Assembly (NCBI GenBank): GCA_012270555.1
Contig: JAAXIC010000033.1
Coordinates: 1 to 64,000 of the forward strand
Origin: Chloroflexota bacterium
GTDB taxonomy: Bacteria; Chloroflexota; UBA11872; VXOZ01
Length of the DNA: 64,000 nt
Reading direction: 5' to 3'
Below, in pieces: positions 1 through 8,412 of the stretch. The notes beneath the pieces were generated by a model, which saw only the letters and a program-made list of their open reading frames with translations, was not told the origin of the DNA and did not search any database. Positions within the stretch are counted from its first letter, which is position 1. Each line of letters starts with the position of its first letter. The position numbers and the translations under genes are program-made.

Positions 1-60
1 ACCTATCAGCCCAGTCTGTACACTCCAGGGAGAGGGAGCCTTCTTGCCTGCACATCGGGG
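1..60 (-). repeat. Partial copy of repeat family A at the window edge
   Basis: Read on the minus strand, this stretch has a GGCAAGAAG-like lead followed by CTCCCTCTCCCTGG. The same order occurs in the family A copies near 12.9, 22.9 and 57.6 kb. The second half of the palindrome is eroded. Bases 61-119 carry no recognisable feature. Similarity was judged by eye only. Confidence 0.4.
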
Positions 61-119
61 GCTATGCAAAGGTCTCCTAGGCATGAGTTGGGATAAGAGC
101 TACCGCCCTGCGCGTGAGT

Positions 120-2006
120 TTACTCGGCGCTGGCGGCCGCAGCGGCCTGTTTGGTGGGAGCACTGTCTTCAGAATCCGGCGAGACAGCCACTACCACATC
201 CGCTTCCTCGGTCTCACCATCCAGCGATGGTTCAGAGGATGAATCCTGAGGCTGCGCGCCCTTCACGCGGTCAACGAGGCGGCGCAACTGTTGGTCCTCA
301 GGCGCTATGGCTTGTCCCGCCTCACCTGCCGCCAAGGCTTCGGCTTCATTGCCGGTCTCCAAGTGCGTCCAGACGAGCATACGGTAGAGAAAGGCTTGCG
401 CAGGGGTATCGTCCGCCTGTTTTGCCAGTTCGAGCGCTTGCGTGAACTGCTCGAGCGCATCCTGGAACTTGCCCCGCTCGTAGCAAATGCGGCCGAGCAC
501 CGCAACCGGCGCATAGTTTTGGGGGTTATCCAGCACCAGTTGCTCCGCCATCATGGCGGCGCGTGTGTGCTCGCCGGTGACGGCAAGCTGCTGCGCGCAG
601 GCGAGGGCAACCTCGAGGCTTTCCGGCTCTTGCCGCGCCGCCTGTTCCAGAACGGTCAGCGCCTCTTGGTGATCGCCTTGCAGCATGTGTTGGAACGCCT
701 GCGCCATGCCCGCAGACGCAGAAGAGAGCGCTATTGCCGGTTTTTCGGCTGCCTTCTCTTCTTTTTCCCTGCGCGGCTCAGGCTGAGTCCGTTTGCGCGC
801 GCCGCTCCCGCGAGCAGCCGTATCCGGCGCGGCTTGAGATTCCGTTCGTGCTGAGCCTGTAGAAGCACGCGCCTGTCGGGTAGGTGTAGTGGTTTGCCGC
901 GACCGTGTTCCGCGTCCACGTGGGCGCGCGGCGTCCTCGCCACGGGCCGTTTGGCCGTTGCTGCTCTTGGTTGCGCGCTCCAACTCTTGCTTACGCGACT
1001 GCACGTCCTTGTACCGGCTGTCTAGATTGCTGCTGCGGGTGTAGGCTTCCAGGGCCTTATCCGGCGCGCCCAGCTTTTCGTACACTTGGCCGAGGTCATA
1101 GAAGACCTCCGCGTCGTCATCCTGCTGGCGCACCAGGTCTTCGAGTTCGTTGGCTGCATCGACGTGTTGCCCCAGAGCGGTCAAGGTGAGGGCAAGTCGA
1201 TGCCGATAGCGCATCTGACCCGGCATCAAGCGCACCGCCTGCGCAAAGTGGTTCAGCGCTCGCGATAATTCGTTGCGGTCGAAGGCATTGCGGCCGAGAC
1301 TATAGAGCCGGGCGGCCAGCATGTTGCGGTCAACGTGCGTATCCAGGGTCTCGCCGAGCGGCAACTCCGGCTGATCGAACTGTGCTTGCTCAGTCCGGAG
1401 CTTCTCATGCTCGATCACCAACGAGAGCAGCAGTCCAAGGTCGATGTATCCGTCGGCAACCAGCTTCAAGCCGGGATCGCTGCCCACGCCAAAGTTGCCC
1501 ACCATGACCTGCACGCCGCGGTCGCGCAAGCGCGAAAACACGGGAATGAAGTCCCCGTCTCCGGTCAACGCAAAGGCTTTGTCATAGAACCCCACGAAAT
1601 CGAGCATGTCCAACGACATCTCGATATCCAGGTTGCCCTTGTAGCCTCCGCCCGGCAGTTCCTTCGAACGCTTGTGGACCACGCGAAAGCCGTGGGTTAC
1701 AAGATAGTCGAGTTGCTGGCGAAAGCCCTCTACGCGCAGGTCCGTGCCGGTATAATAATACGCTCCCAGGAGCGTGTCTTCTCCTCGGAGCTGGTCCCGG
1801 ATCAGATGCCACGGCACGCGCATGATGCCGATGTCACGGGCTTGTCGTTCGATGTTGGCCGCATCGATGAAGATCATTAGGCGATGCGGCTTACTAGCCT
1901 GAAGGGGGGTACCGATTGCGGATTTTAGCGACTCCAGCGTGTGCCCGCAAGCCACACATATAAGGCTACTGCCTTTGTTCAAACTCCCACATGTTGGACA
2001 ATTCAT
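120..2006 (-). CDS. Zinc-ribbon / NYN-domain / TPR protein
   Basis: This 628-residue protein combines three modules. A small zinc ribbon (C3, C6, C17, C20) leads. An NYN (LabA/DUF88-type PIN-fold) domain follows at about residues 42-190, with acidic residues D48 in FIDAANI, D127 in NLDIEM and D150/D152 in TGDGDF. Two TPR blocks lie at about 225-340 and 420-590, separated by a basic low-complexity linker (about 345-415), and the tail is acidic. NYN domains are predicted metal-dependent RNases, so an RNA-processing or RNA-scaffold role is inferred. The ATG at 2006 is the only start that keeps the zinc ribbon. The gene stands alone, divergent from aroE. The substrate is unknown. Confidence 0.8.
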   Translation of the reverse strand: MNCPTCGSLNKGSSLICVACGHTLESLKSAIGTPLQASKPHRLMIFIDAANIERQARDIGIMRVPWHLIRDQLRGEDTLLGAYYYTGTDLRVEGFRQQLDYLVTHGFRVVHKRSKELPGGGYKGNLDIEMSLDMLDFVGFYDKAFALTGDGDFIPVFSRLRDRGVQVMVGNFGVGSDPGLKLVADGYIDLGLLLSLVIEHEKLRTEQAQFDQPELPLGETLDTHVDRNMLAARLYSLGRNAFDRNELSRALNHFAQAVRLMPGQMRYRHRLALTLTALGQHVDAANELEDLVRQQDDDAEVFYDLGQVYEKLGAPDKALEAYTRSSNLDSRYKDVQSRKQELERATKSSNGQTARGEDAARPRGRGTRSRQTTTPTRQARASTGSARTESQAAPDTAARGSGARKRTQPEPRREKEEKAAEKPAIALSSASAGMAQAFQHMLQGDHQEALTVLEQAARQEPESLEVALACAQQLAVTGEHTRAAMMAEQLVLDNPQNYAPVAVLGRICYERGKFQDALEQFTQALELAKQADDTPAQAFLYRMLVWTHLETGNEAEALAAGEAGQAIAPEDQQLRRLVDRVKGAQPQDSSSEPSLDGETEEADVVVAVSPDSEDSAPTKQAAAAASAE

Positions 2007-2461
2007 TACAATACGTCGTGCCTCACTCTTTCAAAATTCTTCTGACTTTCCGGATCACGTGTCCCGCGTGACCTTAGCTGGTATGATACCACAGTTCAAT
2101 CTTTTCAGTGCCTAGCGACCGCAGGGGCTGCGCCCATCGAGCATTGAAAGAGCACCCCCGTTACTGCGCGCTGGGTTCTGATTGACAATTTTTTTCCGCT
2201 GCCACAGGCCGCCGTTGACCGCTGGGACTCGAGGCGGTAGCATTGAGGCGCGCGTGCAGGCTTGGGGAACCCTCCCCATCCCTTGCTGGCAGGCGGAAAA
2301 GCCTCCCTCTCCCGGGGGAGAGGGCCGGGGTGAGGGGAAATTGGCACCGATACAGCTCGATTTCGAGTGTGTAGCAGAGTTGCACAAGAGTCTCCCTGGG
2401 GATTTCCCATCTGCATCCTCGTCGCATTCACCCGCACCTCTCTCAATTGCCAGGAGTTCGC
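2007..2461. other. Divergent intergenic region with a family A repeat
   Basis: This 455-base gap lies between the divergent NYN gene and aroE and holds no convincing gene. A short palindrome, GGTATGATACC, lies at about 2080-2090 and may belong to the NYN gene's promoter region. The rest is occupied mainly by the family A element listed separately. Confidence 0.5.
2286..2340 (+). repeat. Family A palindromic repeat, copy 1
   Basis: The core is an inverted repeat, CCCTCTCCC (2305-2313) against GGGAGAGGG (2316-2324), followed by GGGGTGAGGGG (2327-2337). It is preceded by a GGCAGGCGGAAAAG lead also seen at 22.9 kb. There is no T-run, so it is not a classical terminator. Confidence 0.8.
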
Positions 2462-3331
2462 ATGACAGCAGCGCAGACAATCCTCAAAGTTGGCGTCACC
2501 GGATACCCGCTCTCGCATACGGTCTCGCCGGCCTTCCAGCAACCGGCATTCGATCACTACGGCATTCCTGCGGAGTACCGACCCTATCCGGTGACCGCAG
2601 AAGCGTTGCCCGCATTGATCGCCCAGCTACACGACACGGAGTGGCTGGGTCTCAACGTGACCATTCCTTACAAAGAGGCCGTGATCACCTTGGTTGACCG
2701 CTGCACGCCCACCGCGGAGACTATCGGCGCCGTCAATACGCTCTTCAAGAAAGAAGGCAGCCTCATCGGCGACAACACCGATGCCCACGGCTTCCTCACA
2801 GCACTCCGCACCGATGGCGCCACCGATCCCTCCGGAGCACGCGTGCTCCTGCTGGGCGCGGGCGGCGCGGGACGCGCCGTGCTGGTCGCGCTCGCGCAAG
2901 CCGGTGCGAGTCACATCACGTTGGCGAACCGACACCGCGAGCGTGCGGAAAAGCTCCTGGACTCTCTGGCAGCTGCACTTCACGCCCAGCAGACCGCGGT
3001 CGTGGACTGGCAGAGCGCGGAGGCGCAGGCCGCGGCCAAGGCAGCCGATATTATCGTGAACTCTACCGCCGTCGGCATGGCCAAAGGCCCCGCGCCGGAT
3101 CTTTCACCCTTGCCTTCTAGCGTATTTCGCAGCGGCCAAGTCGTCTTCGATCTCGTCTACACACCAAGCCTCACTCCTCTCTTACGCCTTGCGCAGCAGG
3201 GCGGAGCGCGCACACTCGACGGCCTCCCCATGCTCGTCTATCAAGGCGCCGCCGCCTTCGAGCGCTGGACAGGAATGCCCGCGCCCCTTAAACTGATGAA
3301 GGCCAAGGCGCAGGCCGCACTTGGCACATGA
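2462..3331 (+). CDS. aroE: Shikimate dehydrogenase
   Basis: It reduces 3-dehydroshikimate to shikimate with NADPH. The substrate domain carries the catalytic pair K71 (NVTIPYKEA) and D107 (GDNTDAHGF). The NADP domain has GAGGAGRAV and an NRHRERAEK strand/loop. At 289 residues the length is normal. I chose the ATG at 2462 because AGGAG (2452-2456) is well placed before it; a TTG 15 bases upstream would put that ribosome site inside the gene. It is the first of four clustered shikimate genes, 131 bases before aroC. Confidence 0.95.
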   Translation: MTAAQTILKVGVTGYPLSHTVSPAFQQPAFDHYGIPAEYRPYPVTAEALPALIAQLHDTEWLGLNVTIPYKEAVITLVDRCTPTAETIGAVNTLFKKEGSLIGDNTDAHGFLTALRTDGATDPSGARVLLLGAGGAGRAVLVALAQAGASHITLANRHRERAEKLLDSLAAALHAQQTAVVDWQSAEAQAAAKAADIIVNSTAVGMAKGPAPDLSPLPSSVFRSGQVVFDLVYTPSLTPLLRLAQQGGARTLDGLPMLVYQGAAAFERWTGMPAPLKLMKAKAQAALGT

Positions 3332-3462
3332 GCCTCCATCCGTCATCGAAAGCCGCTGCTTCACCTCTGAGCTTGCAGAAGCTTGCACGGACATGTACGG
3401 AGAGGTGAGCACTAAGGGAACTTCCTAACGAGATGCATGTAAACGCAGAGGTCTAATCCACC

Positions 3463-4638
3463 GTGCTACGCGTACTGAAGATTCTTACCGCCGGTGAATC
3501 ACACGGTCAGGCCCTCCTGACCATTGTCGAGGGCATGCCGTCCGGTTTGCCAATCTCGGCGGAGGAGATTGGCCGCCACATGACCCGCCGCCAGCAGGGG
3601 TATGGGCGCGGCCGGCGCCAGCAAATCGAGCAGGACGCCGCCCAGATTCTCTCCGGCGTCCGCCACGGCAAGAGCATTGGCAGTCCCATTGCCATGCTGG
3701 TCGACAACAAAGATTGGGACAACTGGCAAGAAATCATGGCGGTGGAACCCGTCGCGACGCCGGTCAAAAAGGTGACGCACTTGCGGCCCGGCCATGCCGA
3801 CCTAGTGGGTGTCTTTAAGTATGGTTTTGACGACATTCGGCCCATTCTCGAACGCTCCAGCGCCCGCGAGACAGCGGCGCGTCTGGCGGCATCCGGCGTT
3901 TGTCGCGCCTTGTTGAGCCACTTTGGTACCAAAATCGCCAGTTACGTCTCGGTGCTCGGGCCGATTGAGATTGACGCCGCGTATGAGGTTACGCAAGAAC
4001 CGGATTCCGTGGACTGGGACGCGCTGGAGGAAGACCCGCTGCGCTGCCCGGACCCAGAGGCGAGCCGGCAGATGGTGGCGCTCATCGACGAAATGAAAGC
4101 AGCGGGCGATAGTCTCGGCGGTGTCTACAACGTGGTTGCCTGGGGACTGCCCATCGGGTTGGGCAGCCATGTCTTCTGGGACCGGCGCTTGGACTCCCGG
4201 CTGGCGGCGGCGATCCTCTCGATCAACGCTACAAAGGGGGTCGAGTTCGGCCCGGCGTTCGAGAACGCCCGTAAACAGGGCTCGCAGGTGCAAGACCAGA
4301 TTCGCTTCGAGCAAGGCCGAGGCTTCTCCCGCTTGAGCAACCGCGCCGGTGGGCTGGAAGCCGGCATCAGCAACGGCGAGCCGGTGCTCGTCCGTGGGGC
4401 GTTGAAGCCCATCTCCACCATTAAGAGTCCGCTCCCGTCAGTAGACCTGGCAACCTTGGAGCCGGCCCAGGCTCACTACGAACGCGCCGACACGACGGCC
4501 GTCCCCGCTGCGGGCGTGATCGGCGAGGCGATGGTGGCAATCATCCTGGCAGATGCGTTTTTGGAGAAATTCGGCGGCGACAGCTTGGCCGAGATCGAGC
4601 GCAACTATCACGGGTACATGGAAGGGCTGCCAAAATAG
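3463..4638 (+). CDS. aroC: Chorismate synthase
   Basis: It converts EPSP to chorismate using reduced FMN. The 391-residue protein has the N-terminal GESHG motif, the arginine-rich RRQQGYGRGRRQ segment, the RPGHAD motif, and the GGLEAGISNGEP signature. The start is GTG at 3463, and AGAGG lies 11 bases upstream. Its stop codon overlaps the proposed aroK start, so translation of the two genes is probably coupled. Confidence 0.97.
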   Translation: MLRVLKILTAGESHGQALLTIVEGMPSGLPISAEEIGRHMTRRQQGYGRGRRQQIEQDAAQILSGVRHGKSIGSPIAMLVDNKDWDNWQEIMAVEPVATPVKKVTHLRPGHADLVGVFKYGFDDIRPILERSSARETAARLAASGVCRALLSHFGTKIASYVSVLGPIEIDAAYEVTQEPDSVDWDALEEDPLRCPDPEASRQMVALIDEMKAAGDSLGGVYNVVAWGLPIGLGSHVFWDRRLDSRLAAAILSINATKGVEFGPAFENARKQGSQVQDQIRFEQGRGFSRLSNRAGGLEAGISNGEPVLVRGALKPISTIKSPLPSVDLATLEPAQAHYERADTTAVPAAGVIGEAMVAIILADAFLEKFGGDSLAEIERNYHGYMEGLPK

Positions 4639-5174
4639 AGAGCGTCGTACTCATCGGTCTTTCGGGCACGGGCAAGTCCTCCGTCGGCAGGCTGTTGGCG
4701 CGGAAAATGCGCTGGCGTTTCATCGATACCGACAGCGAAATCGAACGGCTGGAAAAGCGGCGGATTTCCCAGATCTTCCAAGACCAAGGCGAAGACTATT
4801 TCCGCGATCTTGAACGGCGTGTCGTGCGGGACATCTGCGCCCAACGGCACTACGTTATCAGCACCGGCGGCGGCGCGGTCCTCGACCCGGAGAACCGCAC
4901 CGCCATGCGGGCGGGAAACTTGGTAATCTGGCTGCGGGCGACGCCCGAGACCATCTTCAACCGTCTCAAGTGGAGCGTACACACGCGCCCCCTATTAAAG
5001 GCCCCCGACCCGCTTGCACGCATTCGTGCCATGGCGACTGAGCGGCAGCACGCCTACGACACTGCATGCCATGTGGCGGTGGATACGGATAACAAGAGTC
5101 ATGAGGCGGCCGCCGACCTCCTTTGGCAAGAAGTAGAATCATGGAAGACGTCGACTTCGTCGAAGACGCAATAG
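4635..5174 (+). CDS. aroK: Shikimate kinase, apparently with an ATA start
   Basis: It phosphorylates shikimate at O3. The Walker A motif GLSGTGKSS lies at residues 8-16, a shikimate-binding FIDTDSEIE follows, then GGGAV and an R-containing lid. No ATG, GTG or TTG lies in frame upstream of the P-loop; the first is a TTG at 4695, after it. An ATA at 4635, nine bases after GGAAGGG (4620-4626) and overlapping the aroC stop, gives an N-terminus (M/I-ESVVLIGLSGTGKS) of the length and sequence usual for AroK. At 179 residues the protein is normal. Function is secure; the start codon is inferred. Confidence 0.88.
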   Translation: MESVVLIGLSGTGKSSVGRLLARKMRWRFIDTDSEIERLEKRRISQIFQDQGEDYFRDLERRVVRDICAQRHYVISTGGGAVLDPENRTAMRAGNLVIWLRATPETIFNRLKWSVHTRPLLKAPDPLARIRAMATERQHAYDTACHVAVDTDNKSHEAAADLLWQEVESWKTSTSSKTQ

Positions 5175-6208
5175 TCGGACGCGACATCCTGCCAGAACTG
5201 TCCAGCGCCCTCGCCCGCCACGGCATTGAGGGGCGGCTCTTCATCATCGCCGATGAACGCGTGGCAGAGCGTACCGAGAACAAGCTGGCTGAGACGCTCG
5301 CGCGGCAGGGGCATACGGTAGCCACCTATTTGGTACCGTCCGGTGAAGCAAGTAAGAATCTCCGCCAGGCCGAACGTATCTACCACTGGCTCGCCGCGCA
5401 GCGGGCGGAACGCAAAGAAGCCATACTGGCCTTCGGCGGCGGGGTCGTCGGCGATCTCGCCGGATTCGTGGCCGCCACTTACCTGCGCGGTATGTCCTTG
5501 GTGCAGGTTCCCACGACATTGGTGGCGCAGATCGACAGCAGCATCGGCGGCAAGGTGGCCGTCGATCTGCCGGAAGGCAAGAACCTCGTCGGCGCTTTCT
5601 ACCCGTCAGTGATTACGTGCATCGATACTCGTTTCTTGGAGTCGCTTGCGCAACGCGACCTGCTGGCCGGCTGGGCCGAAGTCATCAAGACCGCGCTCCT
5701 TTTCGATGCGCCGCTCTTTGCGGAAATCGCCAAGCGAGGCCCCGCCGACCTGACGCCTGACTTCCTGCTCGAGGTCGTGCCGCGCTGCGTGCGCTGGAAG
5801 CAGAAAGTGGTAGCGGAAGACCCCAAAGAGCAGGGCATACGCGCACTCCTCAACTACGGCCACACCATCGGCCACGCCCTGGAAGCCGCCACCAGCTACC
5901 AGACGTATCTCCACGGCGAGGCGGTGGCGATCGGCATGCACGGCGCGGCGCGCATCGCTCTCCACCTGGGCCTGCTGGGGAAAGAGGCCTTTGAAATGCA
6001 GCGGGCCGTCATCGCCAAATACGATTTGCCGGTGCAGTATTCCAGCGTGGATCCCTCTGCCATTGAAGAAGCCATCACCCTCGACAAGAAGAACCGCCAA
6101 GGCCGTGTGCGCTGGATCCTCTTAGAAGACATCGGCACGCCGCGCATCGAGAGCGACGTACCGCAAGCGCTCGTGAGCCAAGTGCTACAGGAATTGCAGG
6201 CACGCTAA
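5141..6208 (+). CDS. aroB: 3-dehydroquinate synthase
   Basis: It cyclises DAHP to 3-dehydroquinate with NAD+ and a divalent metal. It shows GGGVVGDLAGF, the QVPTTLVAQIDSSIGGK segment and the metal-site histidines in NYGHTIGHALE and LHGEAVAIGM. I chose the ATG at 5141, preceded by an AGAAG site, over a TTG 18 bases upstream. It then overlaps aroK by 34 bases, which suggests coupled translation. The protein is 355 residues. The gene is the last in the shikimate cluster; aroA, aroD/aroQ and a DAHP synthase are not in the window. Confidence 0.96.
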   Translation: MEDVDFVEDAIVGRDILPELSSALARHGIEGRLFIIADERVAERTENKLAETLARQGHTVATYLVPSGEASKNLRQAERIYHWLAAQRAERKEAILAFGGGVVGDLAGFVAATYLRGMSLVQVPTTLVAQIDSSIGGKVAVDLPEGKNLVGAFYPSVITCIDTRFLESLAQRDLLAGWAEVIKTALLFDAPLFAEIAKRGPADLTPDFLLEVVPRCVRWKQKVVAEDPKEQGIRALLNYGHTIGHALEAATSYQTYLHGEAVAIGMHGAARIALHLGLLGKEAFEMQRAVIAKYDLPVQYSSVDPSAIEEAITLDKKNRQGRVRWILLEDIGTPRIESDVPQALVSQVLQELQAR

Positions 6209-6513
6209 GAAGGTACGTTCGTGATAAGAGTATCCGTTCGTCCTGAGCTCGTCGAAGGATGAACGGATACTCGCTTTTCCGGGGGAGCGTCTCTTCTTTC
6301 CGTGACGTTGTGACTTCGCTAAGTCCTTGCCGAACCATGGAAGGAAGCCAACCAAGAGTTTCTCAATTTGCTCAATTGTGTGTGGCTCAACAAACACAAC
6401 GATCAGGCCTACACTCACCAATTCCGTAACAGACTGCTAAAGACCGTGCTAGCACGTAGCTGCTAAAATGAAGAGAGTAATCCGCGTCGAATCTGCACAA
6501 ACCGAGGTATGCA
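6209..6513. other. Intergenic region after aroB
   Basis: The gap begins with the family B hairpin listed separately. The remaining 240 bases show no gene. TAAAAT near 6464 could be a weak -10 box for the downstream small gene, but I see no convincing -35. Confidence 0.4.
6228..6272 (+). terminator. Family B hairpin, copy 1; probable terminator of the aro cluster
   Basis: The 12-bp arms GAGTATCCGTTC (6228-6239) and GAACGGATACTC (6261-6272) pair perfectly around the family B core (CTGAGCTCGTCGAAGG). GCTTTTCC follows. It starts 20 bases after the aroB stop, so a terminator role is plausible. The same core recurs at five other places with different arms. Confidence 0.65.
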
Positions 6514-6849
6514 ATGCAGAAATTCATCTTCTTCTACCACGCATCGCCGGAAGCTATGCAGCGCATGGGCAGCGCTTCGCCTGAGGACCAGCAGGCGCAC
6601 TTTGCAAAGTGGCAAGCGTGGACCGAAAGCAACGCGGAGTCCCTGGAAAATGCAGGAACGCCCTTGAGCGGGGGGCAGGTCCTGACCGCTGCAGGCAGTT
6701 CCGAGTCAACAAGCACAATCATGGGATACGCCATTCTCCAAGCAGAGGATATGGCGGCGGCCCAGGCCATCCTCAAGACCGATCCCTTCCTCGACCAGGG
6801 CGATGGCTGCTCGATTGAGGTCTACGAGTGCATGTCCATGCCCGGATAG
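6514..6849 (+). CDS. YCII-related (DGPF-type) small protein
   Basis: This 111-residue protein has the ferredoxin-like alpha/beta pattern of YCII/DGPF proteins: an FIFFYHAS opening strand, a helical middle, GGQVLTAAGSS, and the AAQAILKTDPF segment that resembles the family's conserved ILxxDPF region. Family members are small dimeric proteins of uncertain enzymology, some linked to sigma factors. None of those partners is visible here. The gene stands alone. Confidence 0.7.
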   Translation: MQKFIFFYHASPEAMQRMGSASPEDQQAHFAKWQAWTESNAESLENAGTPLSGGQVLTAAGSSESTSTIMGYAILQAEDMAAAQAILKTDPFLDQGDGCSIEVYECMSMPG

Positions 6850-7021
6850 TCGTCAAAGCTGGGATGGCCTGAGCGCTGGAATCTAAGCAACGGTCGGCAT
6901 GCTTTCCGTCTCCCGGCGAAGAGCTCCAAAGGGATCCGTCTAACATCGAATGTCCCCTTCACGCGCAAGATTTCACGCTGTCTTCTTGCGGGACAAGAGG
7001 ACGTAACAGAGAGGTTACATC

Positions 7022-7234
7022 TTGAACACCGAACCGACTAAACCTGAACGGGCCGGCGCGAATACGGACAGAACGGGTCTTTGGGTCGGCCTTGGCGTGG
7101 CGTTCGGCGCTGCCCTCGGGGCTGCCATGGATGACGTTGGTATCGGCGTTGCGCTGGGCGCCGCCCTCGGCGGCGTATTTGGCGCTGCCTTCTGCTACGC
7201 TAGCAAATTGCTGCGCAGGTCCGACCGCGACTAA
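7022..7234 (+). CDS. Small glycine-zipper membrane protein
   Basis: This 70-residue protein has a charged N-terminus (about 1-20), a long Gly/Ala-rich hydrophobic stretch (about 22-64) with GxxxG-like spacing that could form two packed membrane helices, and a basic tail KLLRRSDRD. The start is TTG at 7022 after an AGAGAGG site. It sits 11 bases before the aldo/keto reductase and is probably co-transcribed. No function is recognised. Confidence 0.6.
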   Translation: MNTEPTKPERAGANTDRTGLWVGLGVAFGAALGAAMDDVGIGVALGAALGGVFGAAFCYASKLLRRSDRD

Positions 7235-7245
7235 CTGGGGATTGC

Positions 7246-8226
7246 ATGGAATATCGGCAGCTAGGCACAACCGGCGTACGTGTTTCCACCATTGCTTACG
7301 GCACATTCCCCCTGGGTAAGTACACCGATACCGGCGCGGGCGTGCGGATGATTCACGCCGCCATGGACCGCGGCGTGAACTTCATCGATACGGCCAACGT
7401 CTATTTTAAAGGTCGGTCGGAAGAGATCGTTGGCGCGGCGCTGAAGGGACGGCGCCAAGAGGTCGTCCTCGCCAGCAAGTTTGGCCACCCGATGGGAGCG
7501 GGCCCCAACGAGAGAGGGTCCTCACGCTACCACATTTGCCAAGAGATCGAGGGTTCGCTGCGCCGCCTCCAGACTGACTGCATCGACGTCTATTACATTC
7601 ACATCCCGGACCCCACCACGCCGCTAGAAGAGACCATTCGCGCTTTGGACGACCTCGTGCGGCAGGGCAAAGTGCGCTACCTTGGCACCTCCCATTTTGC
7701 GGCCTGGCAGATCGTGTACGGCCTGTGGCTGGCGGAACGCAACCGGCTGACACCCTGGGTGGTGGAGCAGCCGCGGTACTGTCTGATCGACCGCGCCATC
7801 GAGCAAGAGGTAGTGCCCATGGCGCAGGCGCACGGCATCGGCATCGTCGCCCACAGCCCGCTCGGCGGCGGCTTCCTGACCGGCAAGTACAAGCCGGGCG
7901 AACCGCCACCGCCGGACTCCCGCTTTGCCGCCCGTCCGGACGGCATCACCTCGCTGCCCCAGCACTATGACCTGATGCTGACCGAGCCGAATCTCAACGT
8001 CGTGGAGGCGGTACGCGCGCTGGCGCAAGCGCACGGCACCACGCCCAGCGCTATTGCCTTGGCATGGGTGATGGCACAGCCGTTCGTTTCCTCTGCCATC
8101 ATCGGCCCCAAGAATCCCTTTCAACTCGAGGACAATCTAGCAGCCGCAGACGTTACGCTCTCGCCGGAAGACATGGCGAGTCTCGACAGCGTCTCGGACT
8201 TTGCCCGCAATCTCCCGCGCACGTAG
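7246..8226 (+). CDS. Aldo/keto reductase
   Basis: This 326-residue protein belongs to the NADP(H)-dependent (alpha/beta)8 oxidoreductases. The catalytic tetrad is visible as D48 and Y53 (FIDTANVYF), K78 (ASKFG) and H119 (YYIHIPDP). The C-terminus has the family's cofactor-binding pattern (SAIIGPKNPFQLEDN). It resembles the YajO/voltage-gated K+ channel beta-subunit-like branch that acts on small carbonyls. The substrate cannot be told from sequence. Confidence 0.88.
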   Translation: MEYRQLGTTGVRVSTIAYGTFPLGKYTDTGAGVRMIHAAMDRGVNFIDTANVYFKGRSEEIVGAALKGRRQEVVLASKFGHPMGAGPNERGSSRYHICQEIEGSLRRLQTDCIDVYYIHIPDPTTPLEETIRALDDLVRQGKVRYLGTSHFAAWQIVYGLWLAERNRLTPWVVEQPRYCLIDRAIEQEVVPMAQAHGIGIVAHSPLGGGFLTGKYKPGEPPPPDSRFAARPDGITSLPQHYDLMLTEPNLNVVEAVRALAQAHGTTPSAIALAWVMAQPFVSSAIIGPKNPFQLEDNLAAADVTLSPEDMASLDSVSDFARNLPRT

Positions 8227-8266
8227 AGCCTATCGACAGCTTGTTTCCGGCTCATGCGCGCTCGCC

Positions 8267-8290
8267 CTTCGACAAGCTCAGGACGAACGT
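8267..8290 (+). repeat. Family B repeat core, copy 2
   Basis: The core CTTCGACAAGCTCAGGACG lies between the convergent reductase and hydrolase genes. The left stem arm is missing or degraded, unlike copies 1, 3 and 6. Confidence 0.65.
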
Positions 8291-8412
8291 TTTGTCTATC
8301 AAGACCGTTCATACATAGGGCTATCGGATAGGTTCTTAGGACTTGGCGCAGCCAGGATAGACTCTCCGGCAAGCGGTCGGAAAGGCTCGGTGTCTCCCAG
8401 CACCATCACGTG

